DNA of 64,000 nt, taken from positions 19,787,879 through 19,851,878 of the forward strand of contig JARZZO010000003.1 of assembly GCA_030544215.1 (NCBI GenBank), in the 5' to 3' direction. This DNA comes from Zantedeschia hybrid cultivar. Its lineage: Eukaryota; Streptophyta; Magnoliopsida; Alismatales; Araceae. Positions 11,672 to 25,200 of this stretch are shown one piece after another (position 1 is the first letter of the stretch; each line of letters begins with the position of its first letter). Made by a program: the position numbers and the translations under genes. The notes below the pieces were generated by a model. The model saw only the letters and a list, made by a program, of their open reading frames with translations. It had not been told where the DNA came from and made no database searches.

Positions 11672-12018
11672 TAGAGCCGTCAACGGTCCAAGTCTGGGTA
11701 GACCCATATCCAAAATGAACATATCCAGACCCAGTTTAGACTCAATAAGGGTTATGGGTAAATGGGTCGGATCTTGGGCCTACTTATTTATTTAATGTTA
11801 AAAGATAAATGGATTTGATATAGAATTTATTTATCTTAAATATCTATGTGTCAGATAATTGGGTTCGATTTTAGGTCCAAATTCTAAGAAATTGTCTCAC
11901 AAAATTTTTGCAATGTATGACAATAGAAGGGTTAATGGGTAAACGGATATACCCAGACCCATAACTAACGGGTCCAAACGAGTTTGCTAACGGGCCTGGG
12001 CCCATGTTGATAGCCCTA
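11672..12018. mobile_element. hAT-like MITE, 347 bp
   Basis: The left end TAGAGCCGTCAACGGTCC and the reverse complement of the right end, TAGGGCTATCAACATGGGCC, are imperfect inverted repeats. The 8-bp flanks are TCTTGGAC (11664-11671) and CCTTGGAC (12019-12026), 7 of 8 matching. The inside repeats ACGGGT/GACCCA words on both arms. Confidence 0.7.
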
Positions 12019-13540
12019 CCTTGGACATTGCAATCCAGGCATTGCCGTCCAATCAAGCGGCTGCCCAGTGGCCCACTAGATAGCAGAGGGGGCTAATTTT
12101 TCAATTTTTTCAGATTTTTTAAATTTTTTTGAAACGTCTGATTAAAAATCAGACGGTACAACTAGGGAGCTTGAGTCGACTCCATATTCGCTATATGTTT
12201 TATAAAAAATATTTTTTATATGCAAATCAAGACATTTCTTTAAAAAAAAAAATATACAGCCTACTCAAAATTGACTCAAGCTCACTGACGGTACTGTCCT
12301 ATCTTTGATCAAATACTCTAATTTTAAAAAAAAAATTCAAAAAAACATTTTTTCAAAAAAAACTGACCCTTCCACTGCCAAGCTGGCTGTCTGATGCCTT
12401 GCAATGCCCAAAGTCAATCCTCATGAATTGCAATGCCCAAGGCATTGCAGCAAGTATCACTCTTGAGCCAAAGGATCAATAACCTTAACCTTCTATATGT
12501 TCATACTTGGAATCGGATCTTCCAATGTTATAAGTTCTTGCACCAAGTATTTATCCCTTCCAAATGTGCGTTCGTCACATCCGTTTGGCTTATTGTCAAT
12601 ACGGAAAACTCTAAAGAGAAAAGGGGTGAACAGGGTTTTTAAAAATTAAAAGTAAGTGGATCAAATTAAAACGACATAAATAAAAAAGGAATAGGGAGGA
12701 GGGACGTAGGTGAAGCACAAGAACATAGACTTATACAATTATTTGACCAGCGATCAAACCTATGCCCATTCTCTGTAACCTCATTGTGAATTTTTCCTCG
12801 GCTAGAAAGAATATAGTTTATAAAAAACATAGTTTAGAGAATACCAAACTAGGCTTCTTAAGCCAGAAGTACTCAAATAAGGCTATATCATAACTTACAC
12901 AGCTTCCAAGGTGAAGAATACAATAAAGAAAAAAACACATACAAAAATTCCAATTTCAGGTTGAAAACTTACAAGTCAAAGAAGGCACTCTTGAGAGATT
13001 GTACAGAAAAGAGATGGTACAAAAGAAAGTCTGGGAACTTCCAAGAACTTACATAATCTTCTTAAATAGTTTATTCTACAAGCAAAAGAAAGCCTAACTA
13101 TGTGCACAACACCACTATCAATATACTTTTGCCTTCTATGTGCTTTTTCTTGTATGATCAAGTGGAGGGGTACATATACATCTAGTGTAGACATGCATTT
13201 TTTACATCATTTTGAACACATTTCTCATATTTTTCATAATGATGCTCACTTTGCTTATTTTTTTGGATATTTTTATGAATTTTTCATGATTTCTACAAAA
13301 TAAGGGATATACGTTTACTTGAATATATGCCTACATGTAGGAGTCCCTCCGAATGGACACGTTTCTTATTTTTTGTATTTTGTGGATTTTTAGATTTTAA
13401 GGTTAGACATTCTCTTGACTAGATGCCTTTCTTGATAGATATCTACTCCATCGAACGCTTGTTACTTTTTCACCCAAATGCAGGATTCCTCCTTAGATTA
13501 ACTTTTTGATGCGGATAATCTCTATCTTAAGTGCCTAAAT

Positions 13541-13630
13541 TTGGCGTATCTTTGTCTATAAAGGAAGTTACCCTTTAGTAGAAGTTTGGCTTATCTTTAT
13601 CTCTAGAGGGAGTTACCCTTTGGTAGATGG
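13541..13630. repeat. Two tandem copies of a 45-bp unit
   Basis: The motif TTGGC(G/T)TATCTTT, then a purine-rich GGAAGTTACCCTTT stretch, occurs twice in a row with a few changes. Confidence 0.7.
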
Positions 13631-15382
13631 ACTTGAGAGGATTTTAACCATGATTATTTGGATTTATTGTGGTTATCCATGATTTTTTTGGGGATGATCT
13701 CTTAATTTTAGGATTTTTAGATTTTTCTTATAAATAGATCCTTAGCCAAAAAGCTTAGGATCTTACTTATCATGTCTCAAGGCTGCTAAAGTTTGCTCTC
13801 ACCACGCCTTACCTCTGCTGGAACCTTTGGAGGAGGAGGAAGGTGCCCTCTTCCTTGAAGGATAACCTCTTCTCGGCCTATATTTCATAGAGATCCTCAC
13901 TCCCATCCTCTTTCACTCCCTTTTCTCTTTCTTTTCTTTGTTTTAATTATTTATTTCATAACATGCATTTTAGTTAGGTTTAATTTGCGTTCTTCCGTGT
14001 TCATGTACACATCCACCTAATTGCATCTTCCTAAGGAGGGGTTTAAAACATCAAAACCACCACAAGGTCCACTCAAATTCAATTGTGGTTTATCATGCAT
14101 GGTGTGGATGTGGATATTGCACTTCTTAGCTCTAATCTTTCTTCACTTATTTCTTGTTTTTGAGTAACTGTAGGGAAAGATAAAACACAAAAGGAAGTTC
14201 TTCACATTGGCCAACTAATGAAGAAGAAGTTGGAACCATGGTCTTGCATGATGGAGGTAATCTTATTTTCTAAGATTATTAGATCTTAAGGTTCTTCCTT
14301 GTTATCTAGCTTACCTCAACGGTGATCATGTTCTCCTCAACATGCATCCTTTGTTTTGTGTTTTCATGGAGATTCATTTTCATGTCTACATTTAGGAACT
14401 AATCCATAGATATTTTAAGACACATGAACTAGATTCAGGACAAATGGATAAGTTTGATTAACTTAAACGAATGTTTACTTTGTTAGTTCAACAATGAACC
14501 ACCGAATCCATTTTATTTTCACTAGCCAATCTAAGCTATTCAAAGCTTTTTTGTTTCTTTTTTAGACCTTGGCTCATGAAGCTGGCTTGGCCTAACCTTT
14601 GAAAGAGGCTTTCTTCAATTGGTTCATAGTTTCCTCGGTGCATCTTTGTGTTATATTCTTATAGGAGGCCTTTGGATGTTCTTATTGCACCTCACGGCCT
14701 ATCTCTTTGTTTGATACTTTACCGTAGGATTGCCTTTTTTAACACATAGGCTTATTATACACCTCTCTAAGAGCATTCTCATGTGCTCGTCACATTGGTG
14801 TTTTATACCGTTTGATACTTTTTTTTAGCATCATTTTCTAGTTATCAACATAATATAACCCCCTAATGGGACTAGGGAATACATTTATATACAATTTCTT
14901 TAGCATATATGGATATACAATCTTTCTAATGTTGTACAATACAAAACTTATTAATGTAAGGAACTTATGTCCATCAATGGTGATCTTTTTAAATATCAAA
15001 AGCATCTTCTTTAAATTTGTATATCGTGCATTTTGTTTTACTTTAGTCAATGCAAAAAAATTGCCTTTAAGAACTTTTCATCGTGTATCTAGCTGGTACA
15101 TAATTTATTCTTAATATTCTATTTTAATCTTGCTAGCTAATAAAACTCTGTCCATGAATAGCACACGCTTAGGCATATTCTCTTTTACCATTGCAATAAT
15201 TTTATTATAACAACTCAACATGAGTTCATAGTAAATCAAAACATCTGATATTCCTGCTATTTCCACAATCACTTCTTGGTTTTATTTTAATGGTGTGTCC
15301 AATAATCATTTCTTTTTCTTCTCAAGAGTTGACTGGATCACTTTCCTCTATGCTTGAACATAAATATTCCAAGATAATAAAG

Positions 15383-15524
15383 ACCATATAAAAGTTCTTG
15401 TTCTTCTATCCATAACTTCGTATGTCCCCGTCAGTTATCATAGTGTTTATTTAAATACAAATCATATAAAAGTTTATGTTCTTCCCTCCAAATGGTCATA
15501 TCTCCCCATCAATTGTCATAATGT
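15383..15524. repeat. Two diverged copies of a 64-bp unit
   Basis: 15383-15446 and 15461-15524 share CATATAAAAGTT.TTGTTCTTC, ATGTCCCC and GTCAGTTATCATA-like segments with several substitutions. Confidence 0.6.
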
Positions 15525-15742
15525 GTAATGCTTCTATCGTTGATCCACCAAGCATGAGTCTATGTTCATTTTGTCCTTTTAACAGTTGTCTGTAGTCTCT
15601 TTTCACTAAGTATTTCTCATAACTTTCCATTGACACATAAGTTTGATTTGTATGCAATTCAATTTGGCAATGGCGCCATATCTTATATGTTCTTATGAAA
15701 TATAATCAAGATAAGTAACTCATTGTCCAATCATGTAGCAAA

Positions 15743-16109
15743 GGTAAGGATCGGGGCGGGACGATGAAGAACGCAACGGAAATGAACGATTAAAATAAAT
15801 CTTGTTCGTTTCCCATCCATTTCAAATAGAACGAATAGAAACGCAGTAATCAAACATCACCATGCGCGGATTTAGATCTACGAGCGGGTGGCTATGACGG
15901 AGCGATGCTGCCAGCCACGCATGTACTCGACCCAGTGGCATCCACGCGATCTTCGTTTGACGGTTCGTCATCGCTCCTTCATTTGGTACGACACGTTCGT
16001 CATGATCTCTTCTCCGCGGTAGTGCCCACAGCAGGTGGCAGAGCTCCCAACTCTCGAAAGGCAGAAGCAACGGAGCAGCAGGGGGTGTCCTATACGGGGT
16101 GCACAGCTT

Positions 16110-16156
<47 letters not shown>

Positions 16157-17307
16157 AGGCTAGTCCAAAGAGAAGCATGGAGCTTGGCTCAGGACTTCCT
16201 CTCTAGCATTTATTTATATTAAGTCGGACGACTTTTCACATAAGTTTTCAAATTAAACACACTTAAGCACCGTCAGCTGAGAATCCTTATGCGTGTGACC
16301 CTCTAGGTCCAAGTACTAGATTGGTTTTCGGCCCAATAAGTCCAGTAACACTTGACTAGTTTAAGTTAATTAATTTAATATCGCATATTAATGAATTAAC
16401 CGAATTAATTCGTCGGACTTCCGATCAAGTTGAATGTCAAACAACACCGCATGATTCTAGAAGGTAATAGAGTTCAGCAATCCATTCAAGAAACTTATCC
16501 GCCAACACTTACTGCGTGACTATACTCATTTATCCGTATAATGCTCTCGAGTTAACCTAGGATATGGTCAACTGTCAAATCCTATCCGGTCAATTCTGTT
16601 AGATTAGATGCAAATGTACTATATTAGAAAACTATTTTCCTGGTATAGTGTATGCTCTGGCCAGAGACTCCCGCGCGTCATTTTCGGAGCATTCTCTCTC
16701 TAATTATTGAGTGTGAATAATTCTGTATTGAACATTCAATCACCTTCGAAGGTATTCAACTGAGCCCGATCGCTTGACTAATTAGGACCCATGGTTAGAG
16801 GTCCGTGAGTCAAGGTCAAAGTCTAGAAATCTACTGACAAGGTGTCTTTGTTGTCTCAGATCCAATGACCAACCACACAACTGAGACGTTGAATCAAGCT
16901 GGTTGACAGTTAAGTAAATTACCATCTAGCGATTCAACTCGGATCAGTTTAGTGAACTCATTCCCCAATGAGCACATGTATGCTTGCCTTAATGTCTCCA
17001 CATATATGTCTATGAGACCAGTCACCCTCATCATATAAGCAAGTATAATACACAATAGTCTATCCGGATATAAGATGTCTTGTCTCTAATATCCTATGAT
17101 GGAAAATAGTTTAGGAATTATGATTAGAAGTATTAGTCTCATTATCACAATCTCGTTGTGATCTAACATTACTACATAATTTCACGAACTTCATTATACG
17201 CAGTTAGTTAAATGTCATTCTTTATAATGAATTAGTTGACATTTATTAGTGAACTAGAATGTACATAGGTGCCTGATGATTGACTTTGAGAATACCTATT
17301 TCCAACA
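15743..17307. mobile_element. Older solo LTR, about 1.57 kb, related to 20231-21819
   Basis: Segments such as GTGTGACCCTCTAGG, GGCCCAATAAGT, CATTCTCTCTC and AGTGAACTCATTC occur in the same order here and in the solo LTR at 20231. The right end reads TTTCCAACA followed by GCAAC. The left end GGTAAGGATCGG follows GCAAA, so the target duplication matches 4 of 5 and the left terminal T is mutated. A GA microsatellite (16112-16151) lies inside. No internal retroelement sequence or second LTR adjoins it. Confidence 0.65.
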
Positions 17308-17985
17308 GCAACTCCATTAACTTAGGAATGACATTGAACGTCTTAGTTTACTGTATTCCGATATAGTTTATAATATTTTATTTCTCAATTTGGATCTCAT
17401 CCAATCTAGAGCATTTCTCCACTTCTTTGTTAATGAACTCATTATCTTTGACTATGATTCTTATTTTGTTGGTTTTTTATTCATTTTTACTTAGACATCC
17501 TTGATATAGGAATCATTTGTTTTAATGAAAAAAATTACTTCTAAAAAATATAATGTTTTACAATGTCTTATCATGTTCCATGGCAAACCAAATTAAATTG
17601 ATAGTTAAAATATTTAACCTCTACTTAAAATAAGATTTTGTCTTCCTAATAGATTGTTGGTATTTAACATTTATCCTCTACTTAAAATAAGATTTTGCCT
17701 TTCCAACTTTCTTGTTTTGCCCTTTATGTTGTCAATCTTGTAAGTGAATGTTTTGACTTAAGAGCTTAGTGTAAAAGCCATCAAAAACATCCGACCCTTT
17801 TAAAAAGCATTTTCTAGACTGCCTCCTAGTTATATATTTTTAGTCTTTCGACCTTTGTCTATTTCTTAAAACTTTACTTTGATAACAAACTTTAGTGGAA
17901 AAAGGCCTCCATAGTCTTAGAATAAGCCAAATTCCAATTTGATAGGAGGGGTCTAGTAACCTTGTTATCCCCTTGATCCAAACTC
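17308..17985. other. AT-rich intergenic DNA
   Basis: Contains a short duplication (CCTCTACTTAAAATAAGATTTTG twice near 17620 and 17675, given here only as a description). No gene recognised. Confidence 0.4.
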
Positions 17986-19437
17986 CTCTTCACATGGATC
18001 TGTTGTGATCAGTAGGTTTGTAAGTAACAAGTACTCAGTAGACATCAAATCTACTAAATGTTAATCATATAATAGTTAAAAAGTGATGATAACTAACTAA
18101 GTATGATTCAAAGTTTTATATATATCTCAAATAAGAATATGAGACAAAAAAATGGTCAAATATAAATTTACCAAATTAGATGTATTTTCTAATAGTATGA
18201 ATAGATCAACTGACATATAGCATATGGCATGATTAAATTTATATCAGACATATCAAATTCTACTAGCCATGATCAGAATATATCACATATTGAACATAAC
18301 ATATCAAATTATTCGGACGTTACGTATTGTCGTCCCCTGAATATATCACATATTAAATATCAAATAACATGGCATCGTAACTTGTCAAATCATATTCATA
18401 TCATAGGTCATATAGTGAAGATAGATTCATATGGTTACAATGGAAATAGCTAAACAGAATATATATATATCTCAAATGAACAAACTGAAGCTAAAGACAT
18501 AATTGAGCAAAGAATTTTAAATTATGTGTCAAACAAACATATCAAATCATATCATAACAAACATGTATCCAAATCATATAATAAGAAGTTGAACAAAACA
18601 AATACTAAAGCATCTAGGCAAATGATGCAAAGGACTTGGTTAATATGCATAACCAGAGAGTCTAAGTCACATCCAACTCGAAATCGTCAAGGCATTATGG
18701 ATCGCCGTCTCCTGGTTTAGCTGGTTGGAAATCAAGATTCCACCTATTTGTCTTTCGATTTAAACAAAATACCATATCTAATATGGATGCTTATAAAGGA
18801 ATCAGGTCACAAAATATGCTTAAGACGGCAGTGTCCAAACATGGTCATATAATTATGACACAATCAGATAACATAGAGCAAATGATGTGCATAGCTCTAA
18901 AAATTACAAAGTGCTACGTATAGATATAAGTCAAAATATATGTCTTTATATATAAAATAATCACTTAAAAAGTCAACATGGTCACATAAGAGGAAAGTCA
19001 TAGCAAAACTAATGCCAATAGGTTATTAGATAGAAATATAATCTCCAAGAATTATCTCAGAATTTTTGGAATAACAAACGTATTTTTCAACCATTAAAGT
19101 TAATTTTCAAAACTAAAAAATCAACAAATACGACCGAAAATAGCAAATCAAATGGATCATATGTAAGGGTGGTCAAACTTTCATACAAATTGGACATCAA
19201 ATGAGTGGTTTAGAACATAAAAAAAAATATGAAGAATTTGAGTCAAACTGAGCCAATCGAATACTTAACAGGATAATAGGTAAATTAAATCTAAAAAGTA
19301 TAAAAATTTACTAGCAAGTAGAATATGTCAAAATCAAGGTGTGGCAAAATTTGAGGTTAATTGGCTAAGAAATGAAGGAGTTATGGCCAATCAAAGAAAT
19401 TGTAGGTATAAGCTTCTGTGTACTTAATCGATAGCTT

Positions 19438-19557
19438 AAATCGTGTCATGTACAGTGGATGTATTTTAAATCGGATCATATCGGATTGACGCATTTTAAA
19501 TTGCATCATCTATTGCTGACGCATTCTAAATCGCGTCATCTATTGCTGACGCATTTC
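19438..19557. repeat. Four tandem copies of a 30-bp unit
   Basis: Unit AAATCGCGTCATCTATTGCT plus GACGCATTTC. The four copies become more alike from left to right. It lies inside the truncated LTR copy and has no counterpart array at the matching place of 22599-26191. Confidence 0.75.
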
Positions 19558-20230
19558 AGGTCTATCAATCTGAACATAAGAAAATCAAGATTTTAGGTTA
19601 TAATTCACGAATCTAATGAAAATCAAAGATCTTAGAGTAATCGAATACATTTCCAAAAATCCCTTTTGACCACTTTTGAAAATCAAAATTTTCTTGTTCA
19701 TGTAATACAAGATATCACTTGATAGGTTATCATCACCTACCTTTGAGGAGAACAAAGATCATTCCCTTCTTTCTAGCTTCCTTGAATTCAAACTACGAAT
19801 TCTCCTTGATTCAAAGCCTCTTCCACGTTCTCAACACCTCAAAGAACCAAGAATGTGGATTAGAATTGAATCCTAAAAGGTTAAATCAAAAATCTCTTCT
19901 AGTTCTTCATAACAAATACCATGTTCTTACCTTGCAACTTGGAGTACGGCTCTAGAAGCCCTAACCACGAATTCCAGAGATTATTTATAGCTTCTTGGCA
20001 TCTCAATCCTACCCCTAACACCACCTATTCATATTGGAGTCGAACTTCAACTAGAGTAAACTTAATGACCAACTTAATGAGTTCTCTTAGTGCAACTAGG
20101 ATTCCTATTTTCGCAGAAATAAATTTCTTAATCTGTAAATTCTTAAATTCGACCCGGATTCTATCAGAATTAGCAAAAACTCCTTTAGACATAGTTTAGA
20201 TTTTTCTATCATATTTCCAATGGTACAAAG

Positions 20231-21819
20231 TGTTAGGAATCGCCTAGAACGCAGCGGAAAATTAAATCAATTCCTATGTATCGGTTGCTGGGATCGTAAA
20301 ACGGACAATTAAAAATTAAACGCGGGAAGGACGGTTCTTCACCTTTGTGGGGTTTCGAATCTCCCATGGATGATTCCGACTCGGTAATCGCGCACGCGCA
20401 CGATCTCTAGAGGTATCCACACCAGCTCCTGCTGCAGACGCGTTTTCCTCCTTGACTTGAGTGCTCCGACCCGATCTCAAATCCACCATGCGCAGAAAGA
20501 GAAAGATCTACTCCAAGAGAGAGAGAAGGAGAGAGAGAGAGGAGATAGAGAATCTGGGGTCAGTAATTCGTCCAACTAACTTTTTACCCCTCCCCCTTGG
20601 CCTCCTTATATAGAAATAAGGATAAGCACAAGGATTAATCCTCATGATTATCCAAGAGTTTGGCCTTGGATAAATCTCCATTAAATCTTCATGTTTATCC
20701 TGCGGCTTTTCATAAAAATCCAGATAAGCATGAAATTTAACGTCTCTCACCGTCTGGCGAGAACTCTTATGTGTGTGACCCTCTAGGCCCATATATCAGT
20801 CCGGTTTTAGGCCCATTAAACTTAGAATTGATTCTAGAGTTTAATATTTATTAATTAACATTTAAACATCATATGTTAAATGATTAATTTAATAAACAAG
20901 TGGATTATCATCTGATGATTAATTCACTTGGCCTTCTGATCATGAAAAGCACCAAACACTACCTCATGATCCCAAAAGATATAAGGGATACTGTTCCCTT
21001 CAATTGAACATTTCCGTCTGCAGATACCGCACAGATAAAATCCTTCACTCATGCAATGTCCCGATAACACAAGGGTATGGTTTTATAGTCAAACCCTCTA
21101 TCGCATTATCCAGATGGATTCCAGTACTCAGTTAATTTCTAGAAATACATCTCTTTCATTTGACCCTGGCCAGGGATTTCTGTGTACACATCCATAAGAC
21201 ATTCTCTCTCCAGTCTTATACCAAGAGTGAGTGATCCCTTGTTGTTCACTCAATTACCTTCGCAAGCTTTCCACTGTATCTGAGAGACCGACTATCGTGG
21301 GCTTAATGGTTAAAGTCCACAAGTCAGAGAATCAAGACACAATGGTCTACAAACAAGGTGTCATTGGTGACTCAGGTCAAAGGACCAACTGTGCTACTGC
21401 AATGATTGAATTTTCTGGTTGACTAATAGGTATAATTATCATCTAGGAATTCTTATTTGGGTCTGTTCAGTGAACTCATTCTCTAATGAGCACCCACAAG
21501 TTTGTCTTAGTGTCACCACACGAGTGAATGTGAGATCATTCACCCTCATCACATGAGCAGACATAACTTGTGTCGATCTTATCGGATATTTAATGTCCAT
21601 CTTAAATATCCTATGATCGAGAACTGTTTAAAACAAGTGACTAAGGATATTGATCTCACTATCATGATCTCATCACGATTCAATATCCCATACACTTGTC
21701 TACAGACCTTCATTACGATAGTTAATTTGCAAGAACTGTAAATGAAGAAATAATTGCCTTTATTAATAATATGAACTAGAATGTACAATGATTGGCTTTG
21801 AGGCCACCCAATTCTATCA
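20231..21819. mobile_element. Solo LTR, 1589 bp, perfect CAAAG target duplication
   Basis: Begins TGTTAGGAATCG and ends ATTCTATCA. CAAAG precedes it (20226-20230) and follows it (21820-21824). No coding region or second LTR is linked, so the internal part was probably lost by LTR-LTR recombination. It contains a GA-rich microsatellite near 20517-20545. It is inserted in the older LTR copy 17990-22102. Confidence 0.82.
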
Positions 21820-22294
21820 CAAAGTTCAAAATTTTTGTACATATATATGCGAAGATATTGTCATTCTAATGGGTTACTATTATGCAATGTTCAAAACCCA
21901 GAAATTTGACTAAGTCCACAATATGTGACTAATTACCCTCTAACACAAATGAGCTTATCTCTATGAGACTTAATGGACCTAGACCCACTTTAATAATGAC
22001 TAAGATATTTAATTTATTAAAATAATTAGTAATTTACTAATATGCTTAATTAATTATTATCTATTAAATAAATAAAATAGGCTTAAAGTCTAGGTCATAA
22101 CAATTTTGGTAAGAATAGCTTATTCTCCGAATAGGTTGAATAAGTCATTCCATCCTACACCCAAGAACACGGTACTCCGCCCCGCCATCAAAGTGAAACA
22201 CATCTTATTTTAGAATAAGCAATCTAAAATAATTCTTCCACTATCAAAGTGAGGCAAAATGAACTTTTTTAATATTTTAGACATCTAATGGTAT

Positions 22295-25200
22295 TTATAT
22301 TCTTATTCCTCTTTATTTTATAGAAATAAAAAATATATCTCTTTCATTCCCTATATTCTTGATCTAATATAACAAGACCTTGGATTTAAGACCTTTTAGA
22401 TTTTAAGCTTCAGTTGAAGAATCTCTTGAGTTCTAAAAAAACCATGTTTTTAGTAAATATCACATACAATACTATGCATCATTCTACAAAATTATTGATG
22501 ATTATGCTCTTGACTTCTTATCCGGGCCTTGTTATCAACTAAAAAGTATAGTAGGTTCTCAAACATGACTAATTTAGATGTTATTTGGTATACAATGTTG
22601 TTACGCCCTAGATCCAGTTCAATTTTTTTTTTTCCAACTTGGAATCCGACCACGTAATTTCAGAATAAATTCCACTATAACAAATAGATATGAGAGTTAA
22701 ACAACCACAAAGCAATTTAAATAAATGTCATAACCATCAATTAATCTAAATTATCTAAATATAGTCAATACTAAAGTTTACAAATTACAATATCCATCAA
22801 TTTGTAAATAAATTCTCAATCTTATCAATAAAGAAAAATACATCAATCTCTCATTATCTCTACTACATCAAATATAAGAAAGCTGTAAAATTTAAATCTA
22901 AATAACTTTATGAAGATATCAAATACTTCAATCAGAAGTCTCTTCAAATTCCACGCTCTCTTTCTCAGACTCTAAAAATGTTAATAGGATTATGAGTACA
23001 ACCACTCAGTAGGCTTCAAACCATCCACATGACTAAACATATACTAAATTTTACAAATCACATTATATAATTATACTAAACATGATCTTACACAGTTCTA
23101 CATATAACTCAAATAAGAACATGATACAAAACATGGTCAGATATAAGCTTATCAAATCAAATGTGTTTTCTAATAATATAAATAAATCAACTAACATATA
23201 GCATATATGGCATGATCGAACTTATATCATGCATATCAAATTCTACTAGCTATGATCAAAACGTATCACATATCGAATAGAACATATCAAATTGTCAAAT
23301 TGTCAGGGCGTTACATATTGTCGTCCCCTGAACACATCTCATATCAAATAGCAAATAGCATGACATAGTAGTTTATCAAATCAGATTCATATCATGGATC
23401 ATATAGTTAAAACAGATTCATATGATTGCAAAGAGATAGCTAAACATGATGATCAAAAGATTCAAATGACTAAGCTGAATTCAAATGAACATATGTAGCA
23501 AAGATTTCAGATTTATGTGCCAATCAAACAAATCAAATCATACCATAATGGACATGTACCCAAATTATAATATAAGGAGTCAAACAAAACAAATACTAAA
23601 GTATCTAAGCAAATGATGCAAAGGTCTTGATCACTGCGCAGAACCGGGGAATCTAAATCCCACCCAACTCCAAACTGGCAGGGTGTTACGTATCGCCGTC
23701 CCCTGATTTTAGCCGGCCGAAAATCCAGATTCTACTAGTTTGCCCTTGGGTTCCAAACAAAATACCCTACCCAATATACTTATAATGGAATCGGATAAAT
23801 ATCTCCTTAAGATGGCAATGTCTAAGCAAAGTCAAATAATTATGGCACAATCAAATTAACATAGATCAAATGATGACAAAAGATGAGCATAGATATGAAA
23901 ATTGAATTATCAAATTGATATGTACATATAAGAGTTAAAATACATACTTTTATATACAAAATAATCACTTAGAGAGTCATCATGGTCATATACATAGAAA
24001 ATCAAAGTAAAGCTGATCAAAATAAGTTTTGGATAGAAACGATAACCAAGAAAATTTTCTCAGAATTTTCAGAATAATAAACATATTTTTCGGCCATTAA
24101 GATTAATTTTCATAATTGAAAAAATCAACAAATAGGTCGAATAATATCAAACAGATTCATTAATTACCAAATTTGATGAGCATGTCCAATAGAACATACG
24201 TAAAATGTGGACAAAGTTTTATCAATTTCTGGATGGGTTTGATATGATTTTGGATTCTCACTTCGATTATGGGAATTCAACTTAAATAGAATTCCAACAA
24301 ATCAAAACAGAGGGCAAACTGAATAATGAACGGAATCATAAAATTCTCAAACTTTTCAGAGAAGTCAAAGACAGTATAACAAAGGTATTCACAAAATTGA
24401 CATCATTTGGACATGAATCAAGTGAGATATAAAATTCATATGTTAGTATTTCAAAATTGTCATGACATATTATATAGTCTGCGAAGAATATTACGGAATA
24501 AATATCAAATGAATTCTGAAACTTATGACATTTATTGGTTATGAAGATAACATCTAGAGTAAGTGTCTATCAAAATTTTAGCTCAATTGACATCGAACCA
24601 AAGAGAACAAACTTATGTAACTCATGTCATCATAATTATAAACATAACAGATTGAATGGATAGATTATATTGGTTGAGATAAGAATCATGGAATAAATAG
24701 TAAAGAAGATCACAAAAATATGAAACTTGAATATCACGAAGTAGACATATAAATCAAAGTTTTTATCTATTGATTAACTTTTGAAAATTTTCGAAAATAA
24801 CATAGTTTTTAATACAAAATATATAATGTGTACAGTTATCCACCTACGTCTTGAAGAAAGATCGGCTTTTGGCTCCCCTATGACTTCTTTACTTTTTATC
24901 AATGCCTTCTTCTTCCTCTAAACTCTTTTCACATTATCTAAACTCTTTCCCACGTTTTCTAAGCCTCTAAACATTGATTAGAATTAAACATCCAAAAAAA
25001 ATAACCATGAACAATTATATTATCTCAAGAACACCACATGAACTTACCATTAAAAGAGAGTTGCATGCAATAGAGTTTTGAGTACGACCTTAAGATTCTA
25101 TTTATACTTATTTACCCTCCTAATATAACCACCAACACCTCATTTATTTGCTGGAGTCAAACTTTCACTCCCTATAACTTAATTTCCAAGTCAAAGTCAC

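Larger units (their letters stand above)
12027..15737. other. AT-rich intergenic DNA with short duplications
   Basis: No intact gene. A small palindrome GTCTGATTAAAAATCAGAC lies near 12137. A 45-bp unit is duplicated at 13541-13630 and a unit of about 64 bp at 15383-15446 and 15461-15524. The minus strand around 15500-15100 has ragged coding-like segments that may be an old retroelement, but I could not assign a family. Confidence 0.4.
17990..22102. mobile_element. 5'-truncated copy of the 3.6 kb LTR family, interrupted by a solo LTR
   Basis: Matches the solo LTR at 22599-26191 from about 22975 to its end, including ATAGCATAT, CAAATTCTACTAGC and GTCGTCCCCTGAA. It ends TCATAACA at 22102, as that LTR ends TATAACA. 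The match is split by 20231-21819, so this copy is older than that insertion. The 5' end with TGTTACGCC is missing. Confidence 0.6.

Noticed and set aside
16112..16151. GA tract as a GAGA-type regulatory site
   Set aside because: A microsatellite inside an old solo LTR, with no gene nearby to regulate.
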